Origin: G965195345 sp965277625
Lineage (GTDB): Bacteria > Pseudomonadota > Gammaproteobacteria > CAKMZV01
Assembly: GCA_965277625.1 (NCBI GenBank)
Contig: OZ255827.1
Coordinates: 744,001 to 808,000, forward strand
Direction of reading: 5' to 3'
DNA length: 64,000 nucleotides
Positions 22,701 through 27,722 of the stretch are shown in pieces. The position numbers were made by a program, and so were the translations under genes. Numbering within the stretch: position 1 is the stretch's first letter; each line of letters starts with the position of its first letter. The notes under the pieces are model-generated. The model ran no database searches and was not told where the DNA came from. It saw only the letters and a list, made by a program, of their open reading frames with translations.

Positions 22701-25700
22701 CCGTCAGCATCTGTGGCTGTGGTTTGGATGATGACTGATGTTCTAAAGTCTTCTTGCACACTAATCAAATTAGTAGAAACGGTCACCGCCGGTGCTGCAA
22801 AACTAGACAGAATGGTTACACTGACAGTAATGATTTCAGTAACCGTAGCGCCCGAACTGTCAACCACTCTAACAGTTAAAGTTGTTTGGCCCGAAGCACC
22901 AGGAATGGAATTTAATACAATAGCCTCTGCTGATGTGGTTACTTTGACCACCCCTGTGTTGGCATTGATTACAGTGAAAGATATGTTGGCTTCGTCAATA
23001 TCACTTGCAGTAGTATTGATGGTGATGGGTGAAAAACCACCCACAGTAGAGATGCTATTGCTTGAGACGATTAAAGTCGGTGTATCATTAACGGCATTTA
23101 CTGTGACCAGCACTTGGGTAGAAGCACTGGCTTGGCTATCACTCACCGTAATGGTTAAGGTCGTCCGACCATTGGCATCGGCAATGCTGACCACTTGGAC
23201 GCCTGAATCTGTGGTTGTGACAGCGACCACCCCAGTCGCGGATTCCGCCACTGTTAATGTCAAAGTATTGCTATCAATATCGCTTCTGCTTACTGTGATT
23301 ACTTCAGTTGTTGCAAAATCTTCATTGAGCGTCAAGGCAGTCCTTGTGACACTTAAGGTTGGTGGGTCATTAACGGGCGCCACGACCACGACTACATCGG
23401 TAGAAACAGATTGTCCAGCAGCCGTTGCTTGAATGTTCAAGGTCGTTGTGCCATTGGTATTGGCTATAGCGGATAAGTTGATAGTGGCAATACTGTTTAC
23501 CTGTGTGGATATGGCTACATCCACAAGATGTGTGTTAGAGCTCACCGAAATCGTTACGGTATCACCATCAAAGTCAATGGCTGTTCCTAACAATATTGAG
23601 GTTATAAAGTCCTCTTGTAAGCTGATAAGGTTGGTGGGAACCATAAAAAACGGCGCCCTATTGAGTACATTAACAGCGATTGTCTGAGTAACTATTGTGC
23701 CAGAGCTGTCAACCACTCTAACCGTTAAATTGGTTTGACCTGTCGCGCGAGAAATCGCATTCAAGGTTATGGCATTAGCTGAAGTCGTCACTGTGACCAC
23801 ACCTGGAGTGGATTCTGACACGGTGAATGATAAAGAACTATCTTCAATATCACTTGCAGTCGTGTTAATGGTAATCGTCGTAAATCGACTGAAAGTCGTA
23901 ATACTGTTAGATGAAACAGTTAGCGTCGGTGGGTCATTGACCGAAGTGACGGTAACAACCACTTGAGTCGCGGTCGTTAAATCGCCATCACTGAGGCTAA
24001 TGGTGAGCGTTGTGACACCATTGGCATGGGCAATGTTTGCCACTTGAATGCCTGTGTCTGTGATTGTCACAGTGACTACCCCCGTCGCGGATTCCGCCAC
24101 GGTTAATGTCAAAGTATTGCTATCAATATCGCTTCTGGTTGTGCCAATCAAAACCGTTGCAAAATCTTCATTAAGCGTCAAAGCCATTGTTGAAACACTT
24201 AGGGTGGGCGGATCATTGACAGGGGTGACTGTGACCACCACTTGAGCCGTTGTACTTAATCTGCCATCACTGACGGTGATAACAAGTGTTGTGACACCAT
24301 TCGCTTGCCCTCGGCTTGATATACGAACCTCTGAGGCCGAGGTTGTCACTCTAATCACCCCTGTGGTAGATTCGGTCACAGTAATTGTGAGTATGGTACT
24401 GTCTATATCGCTTGCTGTGGCAATGGTCATAACATGCGCAAATTCTTCCAGTCTTGTTAATGTTGCACTTGGAATGTTTAGGTTTGGTGGGTCATTAACA
24501 GGCGTGACATTGACCACCACTTGAGCCGTTGTATCTTGGTTGCCATCATTGACGGTAATGGTTAAGGTGGTTTGCCCATTGGCATTGCCTATGCTCGAAA
24601 CAGATACTCCTGAGGCTGTGGTTGTGACCGTGACTATGCCCGTGGTGCTTTCTACCACACTAATATTGAGCGTATCACCATCGTCATCACTGGCTGTGGC
24701 AATGGTTAGAGTACTCGCAAAATCTTCTGCGACGGTAAAAGTCGCAGATGGAATGTTTACGGTCGGTGCATCTTCAACAGGCGAAATCACGACAACAATC
24801 TCAGTATTAGTAGATTGTCCACCCGAATCGGAGGCTAACACAGTCAAGGTTGTTGTGCCATTGGCATTGTTAATTGAAGTCAAGGTGATGCTGTTGGTGA
24901 TTGTGCTTTGACCATTGACTGGTGTCGATATAACCGCAGTCACAATAGGCCTAGATGCACTGACTGAGACGGTTATGGTATCAGTAGCATCCCCATCGGT
25001 TGCTGTGGTCTGGATGATGACTGACGTTCCAAAGTCTTCTGGCACGCTAATCAAATTAGTAGAAACGGTCACCACTGGAATGGCACTGATCGTAATGGTC
25101 ACATTGACTGTGATGGATTGAGTCACTGTTGTTCCCGAGCTGTCAACCACTCTGACGGTTAAGGTGGTTTGACCTGAAGCACCAGGAATGTTATTCAACA
25201 TAAATGCATTGGTTGATGTGGTTACTCTGACCACCCCAGTGTTGGCATTGATTACGGTGAAAGAAATATTGGGATCTTCTACATCACTCGCAGTGGTGTA
25301 AATGGTGATGGGTGAAAAACCACCCAAAGTGGAGATGCTATTGCTTGAGACGGTTAAAGTCGGTGTATCATTAATGGCATTCACTGTGACCAGCACTTGG
25401 GTAGAAGCACTGGCTTGGCTATCACTGACCGTAATGGTTAAGGTGGTCTGACCATTGGCATTGTCAATGCGTACCACTTGGACACCTGTAGATGATGTAC
25501 TCACACGGACGATACCAGACATGGATTCAGCGAAACTGAGGGTCAATGTATCGTTCTCTATATCGGAGCGATTGACTGTGATTAGCTGAGTTGTTGCAAA
25601 ATCTTCATCTAATGTCAATGCTGTGGTTGAAACGGTTAAAACTGGTGTGTCATTGACAGGGGTGACTGTGACGACCACTTGAGCGGTTGAACTCAAAAAT

Positions 25701-27334
25701 CCATCGCTGACAGTAATAGCAAGTGTTGTAATGCCATTCGCATTCCCTCGGCTTGATATACGAACCTCTGAGGCTGAGGTGCTTAATGAGACGACTCCTA
25801 TGGTGGATTCAATCACAGTAAAAGTGAGCGTATTGCCATCGACATCGGTTGCTGTGGCAACGGTCATAACAACCATAAAATCTTCTACAACTGTTAATGT
25901 TTCACTCGGGATGGTCAAGGTCGGTGTGTCATTGACAGGCGTGACTGTGACCACCACTTGAGCCGTTGAACTCAATGTACCATCACTGACACTTATGTTC
26001 AAAGTGGTACGGCCATTCCTATGGGCAATGGCTGAGACGGAAACACCTGAAGCTGAGGTGGTCACAGTGACAATCCCCGTCGAGGATTCAGTGACAGTCA
26101 CTGTCAGAGCGTCGCCACTATCCAAATCAGCGAATGTTGCCACTGAGTTGGTACTATCAAAATCTTCTAATACAGTTAATGTGGCGGTTGGGACGGTTAG
26201 GGTCGGTGTATCATTAACAGCTGCAACCACAACCACAATCTCAGTAGAATTGGTTTGCCCACCATCATCGGTAGCGCGGAAGGTCAGGGTCGCTGTACCA
26301 TTGAGATTTGCAATGGCTGTTAAGGTGATGGTGCTCAAGTTGTTGGTTCGGGTGGAGATGGCAACATTAACAAGACGCATTGATGGGGTCACTGTTAAGG
26401 TTAAGGTTGTACTGTCAGAGTCTGTGGCAGTGGTTCTGATGACCACAGAAGACCTAAAGTCTTCTTGCACATTGATGCGGTTGGTTGAAACCATCAGCAC
26501 GGGTGCGGCACCAGCTCTGACGGTTACATTGACAGCAATGGTTTGAGTGACGGTTGAACCTGAACCATCAACCGCACGAACGGTTAAGGTGGTTTGACCT
26601 AAAGCACCAGGAATGGTGTTCAAGACAATGGCATTGGTTGATGTGGATACTGTGACTACTCCAGTTGTGGACTCAGACACAGTGAAAGTAATATTGGCAT
26701 CTTCAATATCACTTGCTGTGGTATTAATGGTGATGGGCGTAAAGCCACCCACAGTTGAAATGCTGTTGCTTGAGACAGCTAAGGTTGGCGGATCATTGAC
26801 AGCATTTACTATCACGACCACTTGGGCAGTCGTGCTCCCTGAACTATTGGTGGCGGTAATGCTCAGGATGGTTCGTCCATTGCCATTGGCAAAGCTTGAA
26901 ACTGTCACGGAATTTGTTGTTGATACCACAGAAATCACACCAGTGGTAGATTGATCGACCGTTAAACTTGTTGCATTAATTGCAGTGGCAACCACCAAGG
27001 TTACTGGAAAATCTTCATCTACACTCAAGCTTGGGAACAAAACCGAAAGCGTTGGTGTCAAAGTTGGTGTTGGAGTAGGAGTTGGAGTAGGAGTTGGAGT
27101 AGGTGTAGGTGTCGACTCACCACCGCCACCACCGCCGCCACAAGCAGATAACAAAGTTGATAGCACCAAAATTGTACTAATTGTCCTCAATTTACGTCTA
27201 TTCGTAAGCTTAATGGCATTGGTGATGATATTTGTGCATCTACTCCAAATAGTGAGAATAAATGGACAAACTGTGATCCATTTAATTAATGACCTCATAG
27301 AGAATGAAGTTACATGTAAATTTAAATGACACAT
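7745..27334 (-). CDS. giant lipoprotein A: 24+5+3 Ig/cadherin-like modules, seven CTLD-like domains, FN3, seven-blade FG-GAP propeller
   Basis: A single 6529-codon frame (roughly 0.65-0.7 MDa). Residues 1-65 form a long N-terminal segment ending in LLSAC, a lipobox with Cys65 as the probable lipid-anchored residue; Gly at +2 favours the outer membrane. A 7-Gly run and eight Thr-Pro pairs follow. About residues 95-2390 hold 24 cadherin/Ig-like modules of 93-100 aa linked by VNDTP-type motifs. A first cysteine-free C-type-lectin-like domain lies at about 2495-2670, then five Ig-like modules. From about 3370 to 5500, six further lectin-like blocks recur with a 389-390 aa period, each with GGHLVNIN and W(I/L)GL motifs. 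Ig-like modules, an FN3-like domain (about 5975-6070, containing CDATSC) and seven FG-GAP blades (6075-6529) complete the protein. The probable role is a surface adhesin or recognition fibre. The N-terminal start is supported by similarity to B-D, though no strong ribosome-binding site is visible. Confidence 0.85.
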   Translation of the reverse strand: MCHLNLHVTSFSMRSLIKWITVCPFILTIWSRCTNIITNAIKLTNRRKLRTISTILVLSTLLSACGGGGGGGESTPTPTPTPTPTPTPTPTLTPTLSVLFPSLSVDEDFPVTLVVATAINATSLTVDQSTTGVISVVSTTNSVTVSSFANGNGRTILSITATNSSGSTTAQVVVIVNAVNDPPTLAVSSNSISTVGGFTPITINTTASDIEDANITFTVSESTTGVVTVSTSTNAIVLNTIPGALGQTTLTVRAVDGSGSTVTQTIAVNVTVRAGAAPVLMVSTNRINVQEDFRSSVVIRTTATDSDSTTLTLTVTPSMRLVNVAISTRTNNLSTITLTAIANLNGTATLTFRATDDGGQTNSTEIVVVVAAVNDTPTLTVPTATLTVLEDFDSTNSVATFADLDSGDALTVTVTESSTGIVTVTTSASGVSVSAIAHRNGRTTLNISVSDGTLSSTAQVVVTVTPVNDTPTLTIPSETLTVVEDFMVVMTVATATDVDGNTLTFTVIESTIGVVSLSTSASEVRISSRGNANGITTLAITVSDGFLSSTAQVVVTVTPVNDTPVLTVSTTALTLDEDFATTQLITVNRSDIENDTLTLSFAESMSGIVRVSTSSTGVQVVRIDNANGQTTLTITVSDSQASASTQVLVTVNAINDTPTLTVSSNSISTLGGFSPITIYTTASDVEDPNISFTVINANTGVVRVTTSTNAFMLNNIPGASGQTTLTVRVVDSSGTTVTQSITVNVTITISAIPVVTVSTNLISVPEDFGTSVIIQTTATDGDATDTITVSVSASRPIVTAVISTPVNGQSTITNSITLTSINNANGTTTLTVLASDSGGQSTNTEIVVVISPVEDAPTVNIPSATFTVAEDFASTLTIATASDDDGDTLNISVVESTTGIVTVTTTASGVSVSSIGNANGQTTLTITVNDGNQDTTAQVVVNVTPVNDPPNLNIPSATLTRLEEFAHVMTIATASDIDSTILTITVTESTTGVIRVTTSASEVRISSRGQANGVTTLVITVSDGRLSTTAQVVVTVTPVNDPPTLSVSTMALTLNEDFATVLIGTTRSDIDSNTLTLTVAESATGVVTVTITDTGIQVANIAHANGVTTLTISLSDGDLTTATQVVVTVTSVNDPPTLTVSSNSITTFSRFTTITINTTASDIEDSSLSFTVSESTPGVVTVTTSANAITLNAISRATGQTNLTVRVVDSSGTIVTQTIAVNVLNRAPFFMVPTNLISLQEDFITSILLGTAIDFDGDTVTISVSSNTHLVDVAISTQVNSIATINLSAIANTNGTTTLNIQATAAGQSVSTDVVVVVAPVNDPPTLSVTRTALTLNEDFATTEVITVSRSDIDSNTLTLTVAESATGVVAVTTTDSGVQVVSIADANGRTTLTITVSDSQASASTQVLVTVNAVNDTPTLIVSSNSISTVGGFSPITINTTASDIDEANISFTVINANTGVVKVTTSAEAIVLNSIPGASGQTTLTVRVVDSSGATVTEIITVSVTILSSFAAPAVTVSTNLISVQEDFRTSVIIQTTATDADGDTITVSVSASMPIVTAVISTPVNKQSTITNRITMTAITDANGTATLTVLATDSGGQSTNTEIVVVVSPAQDAPSLNIPSATLTVAEDFGSAQTIATASDDDGDTLLISVIESTTGIVTVTTSASGVSVSSIGNANGQTTLTITVNDGTQDTTAQVVVNVTAVNDPPNLNIPSATITVLEDFVSTMTIATASDVEGNPLTFTVTESSTGVIRVTTSTSEVRISSRGEMNGVTTLYITVNDGSLSTTAQVVVTVTPVNDPPALSVSTTALTLNEDFATVLIGTTRSDIDNNTLTLTVAESTTGVVTVTITDAGVQVANNTDSNGVTTLTMSLSDGDLTTTAQVVVTVTPVNDPPSISVSTTALTLNEDFATTEVITVSSSDIDSNTLTLTVMESTTGVVTVSTTNSEVRISRLADRNGVTTLAITISDGELTTTAQVVITVTSVNDTPTLTIPTAVLNLEEDFATVLIRTTRIDIDSNTLTLTVAESATGVVTVTITDAGVLVANKTDSNGVTTLTISLSDGELTTTAQVVVTVTPVNDPPTLTIPTANLVVVEDFLGTSTIATATDVENATLTFSVIESTTGVVTVTTSTSGVFVSSRANANGQTTLTITVRDDMLSLTTQVVVTVTPVHDTPTLTVSTKSITTFGGFAPITIDTTASDAEDGALNFSVQASTTSVIRVTTSANAIVLNNILNVSGQTTLTVRTTDNTGRTATQTITVNVVIVVSATPVLTVSTNLIRVDEDFGSPVVIRTTATDADGDALNVFINSSSRLVKAVLSTPTSGISSITNMITLTALSDLNGTTTLTIQATDAGGISTTEQIVVVVNPVVDDIRISLSTSAVTLSVPGSQLDRIVSAISISNPDNKTLRARIGVTANDGRIFARNPIPVVSFTTNALTTTATLTSAESTAHLYFTMDMGLFGGATLTVQLTDLDTSITTQQSMVVQVRSVNVPPVIAPYNSNLFNYEIYSGRIYANTVQSVRSLNPLLTEARALGGHLVNINSEGEYQFIQTAEFFRNVLVLQNTWWGLVLPQREFPGELFWITHDSTIAYGYASANGLTNLTVYPGHYQLPWNAGTGLIANRIGANGGTATTINGTVFANSSQLELLGDGGDAVSRIGLYEFPQGLLKASNILTYIVPGSTATVGLTGFDLNKNNIQLSDWSAVATTGTVIIRLISEVFGLQNVNMLYTPPANFNSQSTVVVTLQVNHQNTTTALLFRPDNIPIIDLSTNAISIAQDFTNFVIGTTITDEVDGVLPFTVRASTLNALIITTSANAIRLSSAPNFIGTVTLTVQATDSIQQTALTTVVISVQAVNDAPTLVISTDNISILGGFSPITIYTTATDFEDGDLPFSVQASPQGVVSITTSTKTILLSPILRRSGQTTLTVTTFDSLDAVAIQTIAINLIVFPSSTPVLTVSTNKLSLQEDFTELVIGTASDADSDTLVVTVSSSTYLVDAVFSTQMITLRSVANLFGTATLTVRATDPGGLFDTTEIVVVVNAVNDTPTLTVSTKSITTFGGFAPITIDTTASDAEDGALNFSVQASTSSVIRVTTSANAIVLNNIPNISGQTTLTVRTTDNTGRTAMQTIAVNVVIVESATPVVTVSTNLIRVDEDFGSPVVIRTTVTDADSNALIILISSSSRLVDAVLSTPVRGVSPITNMITLTALSNLNGTTTLTIQATDAGGISTTEQIVVVVNGVDDPISFSLSTSLVTLSALGNQVNRNIQSINLSNPGNDIIRVQWQISSNGSRIFSANPAPVVSFTTNAITTETTLNSSPQAQLYFSIAPNQTGTATLTIQLNNPNRSEMLQQTMVVQVNSVDVPPVIAQGNTSIQNLIVHGGRLYANSVETNRSVTPFLAEARALGGHLVNINTIEEFNFLNSTRNGLGLHLSWIGLTLPRLSFPGELFWITNDSTIAYGFSSADGATNFNIYPGHYALNWHGSDGLVANRVSSRPSVFNWAVYSQVVDRYFLIGDRGDSTARPAFYEFPQGLAPASITTLNVFADSSATIRLTGIDLNGDTISTMNWSAIAATGTVSFNDVSQTSGVQTVDLVYTPPGGFIGHSSAVVTLNVNGLSTSATFSIRVIEPIFTLASTKVVLIENSSQTIRNQQLISNISIPDFAGTTRTSDYQWRLTHSGDPIFSANPAPIISFSTNAIITTASLGSTAKTAQLYFSIAPDQTGTATLTLQLASLTGSNGPQQTMVVQVNPMAARPIISQVNTSIQNLIVNAGRLYAKSVTIAQSVTPFLAEARALGGHLANINSIEEFNFLNSTRSGLGLHLSWIGLTLPQLSFPGELFWITNDSTMAYGFSSADGASNFNIYPGHYALNWHSGDGLVANRGSSRPSVFNWAVYSEVVDRYFLIGDRGDSTARPALYEFPQGLAPFSNTSLSVFADSSATIRLTGVDLNGGSINTTDWSAIAATGTVSLNNVYENSGVQTVDLIYTPPLGFIGQSSVVITLNVNGLSTSTALSIGVFAATFTLASTSIVLTENSTQSIRNQQLISNIFAPILAGTTNSAEYQWRVTQSGDPIFSANPAPIISFSTNALTTTASLSSTAKTAQLYFSIAPDHTGTATLTLQLATLTGSNGSQQTMVVQVNPMAAPPIISQVNTSIQNLIVNGGRLYANSVETNRSVTPFLAEARALGGHLVNINTIEEFNFLISTRSGLGLHLSWLGLALPQLTFPGELFWITNDSTIAYGFSSADGANNFNIYPGHYALNWQSGDGLVANRVSSRPSVFNWAVYSQVVNRSFLIGDRGDSTARPTLYEFPQGLATASITPLDVFADSSATIRLTGIDLNGGTINTTDWSAIAATGTVSFNNVSQTLGVQTVDLVYTPPVGFIGQSSVVVTLNVNGLSTSTALSIGVIAATFTLASTSIVLTENSTQSIRNQQLISNISIPDFSGTTRTADFQWRVSQSGDPIFSANPAPIISFSTNAITTTASLGSTAKTAQLYFSIAPDQTGTATLTLQLASLTGPNVSQQTMVVQVNPMAVPPIISQANTSIQNLIVNGGRLYAKSVTTAQSVTPFLTEARALGGHLANINTIEEFNFLNSTRSGLGLHLSWLGLALPQLTFPGELFWITNDSTMAYGFSSADGASNFNIYPGHYALNWHSGDGLVANRVSSRPSVFNWAVYSEVVDRYSLIGDRGDSTARPALYEFPQGLAPASITPLNVFAGSSATIRLTGINLNGGTINTTDWTSTATLGTVRFNNVSQTSGVQTVDMVYTPPIGFIGQSSVVVTLNVNGLSTSTMVSFGVTAVTFTLASTSIVLTENSTQSIRNQQLISNINVPTLARTTNNAEYQWRVTQSGDPIFSANPAPIISFSTNVIATTANISSTTQTAQLYFSIAPDQTGTATLTLQLASLTSFGIAQQTLKVSVRPMEDVAPRIVPERVQNLVLRGGRLYANSVGTALGVNGFLMEARTLGGHLVNINSVEEFDFVHSSTTSGLVSDNAWFGLVLPRQSFPGELSWITNDSTIAYGYSSDTVLTNLNVYPGHFALTWQDPNGLIANRSNRDSTVFNATIYSNILSSYLLLDDTGNLVTRRAIYEFPQGIAQSTFDPIFINGNTNVTVRLTGFDLNGDAINTADWTSTATLGTVSLNNVSQSSGIQTVDMVYTPPVGFIGRSTAVVTLQVNGSTATSVLSFIGNIPAFSLDSTSIVLIENSSQTIRNQQFIRIPKGLNAGSRPYDIQLRLTHSGDPIFSANPTPVISFSTNAIVTTASVGSIDQTAQLYFTIAPDRTGTATLTVHLTNLTDTGMAQRTMVVSVNSLYVPPTIVPTNSNLSNLVVHGGHLYANDTMASGIGISRFLTTANALGGHLMNINSVEDFSFMRSTASGLEIRESWLGMVLPQRTFPGELSWITHDSTIAYGHSLRNGTSNLTVYPGHFNLTWYPISDLGLRANRYGRPTTVSNWTIYATGEGGTFFLIDDGGDGLKSDGSSVIDRNVIYEFPQGLTPTSINPISVNSGTNANLSLTGFDLNGDTISTSDWSITDPNGGSAIFNHTTGNTGVQTVNMIYTAPANFDGQTTVVVSLLVNGLTTTYAISFIVDGPPTIALSTNAITLAEDFSNFVIGTTVTDQGVSGNLPFSVQTSSTGIVNLTTSINSIQFSGALNFNGRVTLTVQATDSAAQMVSTLVVVTVQAVNDPPSLTVSSNNISTLGGFKPITIDITATDVEQGVLAFSVQSTPQGVVSISTRTNAIVLTPIVGGSGRTTLTISAIDDGSKTDIQTIAVNVIVMQSTTPVLTVSTNLIGLQEDFGSVVIGTAATDADTTGTLLVTVSSSTHLVNSVISTHSITLSSVANLFGTTTLTVRARDDGGLFDSTEIVVVVQSINDTPTFTVSSQSVVLASMLNAAPMVLSVSVTDVEDGVLSYSISTDHNAVNTVITTTSLSISRRGLGDDGPQVILTLRTTDSAGKTASTNVIVTVPSLLILTTGIKTLDFAWSATSMTTHYRLLSNPTGGAGFVDLSTTDIVVSPNSTNIRQTTAQALVALHRYIPRVNNPQYGVGNCDATSCSATIRHNTVNLTNAQLNTMIGRLEASNSDDDDRFGLSVSLSGDGNTLAVGAYREDSAATGVNGAQNNSSATDSGAVYVFRRNGGMWSQQAYIKASNSDSGDILGLDVSLSGDGNTLAVGATGEDSASTGINGVQNNNSASASGAVYVFRRSGGIWTQQAYIKASNSGQFDQFGRENSLSHDGNTLAVGALFEDGSSTVINEAQNDNSAHDAGAAYIFRFNNGVWSQQAYIKASNTGAGDFFGLPVTLNSDGNTLAVGAVFEDGSATGVNGMQDDGFNNSGAAYVFRFSTESSTWSQQAYIKASHLGVSQFGYSLNFSTDGNTLAVGANREDGSATGVNGVHDNNTTDAGAAYIFRYNNGVWSQQAYIKASNTGQADQFGITVSLSADGNTLAVGAWEEDGSSSGIGGITDDASMGTGAVYLFEFSRDTWSQRAYIKSSDAAPKGSFGRSVQFSHDGNTLAVGAFGVNNNTGAVYLY
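12050..17220 (-). repeat. composite lectin/Ig super-repeat with exact 1170-bp period (gene A)
   Basis: Within gene A the plus-strand landmark CAGCTCACCA occurs at 12311, 13481, 14651, 15821 and 16991, that is, four consecutive spacings of exactly 1170 bp (390 codons). A sixth copy of the landmark at about 11144 is 1167 bp away. Each unit encodes one C-type-lectin-like domain (about 165 aa), an Ig-like domain with GVQTVDLVYTPP and a second Ig-like domain with IRNQQLISNI. The three central units are nearly identical in long stretches. In B, C and D the equivalent block occurs only twice. Confidence 0.9.
17600..20880 (-). repeat. large internal duplication in gene A (copies 2610 bp apart)
   Basis: A block of about 650 bp at 17676-18326 recurs near-identically at 20286-20936, an offset of 2610 bp (870 codons, in frame). 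Both copies encode a GGF-type module (FGGFAPITIDTTASDAEDG), a partner module (RVDEDFGSPVVIRTT) and the start of the Ig domain preceding a lectin-like block. This indicates a tandem duplication of a several-module segment including one lectin-like domain. Confidence 0.75.
27065..27112 (-). repeat. hexanucleotide repeat encoding (Thr-Pro)8 linker of A
   Basis: Eight in-frame ACN-CCN units follow the poly-Gly tract after the lipobox. Copy number differs in the paralogues (9 in B, 11 in C, 7 in D), as expected for a slippage-prone, frame-neutral repeat. Confidence 0.85.
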
Positions 27335-27722
27335 AAGAAGGCTACTGAATAATAAGTAAGTGTATAAAAAAACGCTCTGCTCATTGTACTAAAAATATGC
27401 ATAAAAAAGGCATAATGTGACGGTTGTGTACAAGAATAAAATGTCGCTAATTAGCGGTGTATTGACTAAGGTGAATAATAAATTTGACATTAGGTGCCAT
27501 TAAAAATCGGGAAATTAGAATATGATCTGTTGATCATGTCGCTATCGTCTGCTAGATGGATTTGTCAAAGGTATTGACTGCTTCCATGCTGTATTAGTGG
27601 TTGTAACTTCTGAGTTGGTTTATCTAATTTCTGGTGATGCTTAGAATGTTTAAAAGTCGCTTGGAAAAATCACATTTCAACAATCTACACTGACTGCAGA
27701 TGAGGGAGATTTTAAGAAATTT
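27335..27722. other. 388-bp spacer between A and B with shared 13-bp motif
   Basis: AT-rich and without a recognisable gene. It holds the motif TCATTGTACTAAA at 27381-27393, also found before B and C, 46 nt before the A start; on the minus strand it contains TACAAT, a one-mismatch -10 box. A 12-bp palindrome, CGCTAATTAGCG, lies at 27445-27456 and a small inverted repeat, TGATC-N4-GATCA, at 27523-27536. I see no clear terminator for B. Confidence 0.5.

Noticed and set aside
7745..27334. Diversity-generating retroelement using the C-type-lectin domains as variable proteins
   Set aside because: No reverse transcriptase, template repeat or accessory gene is seen, and the variation is spread over repeats rather than confined to adenine sites at a C-terminus.
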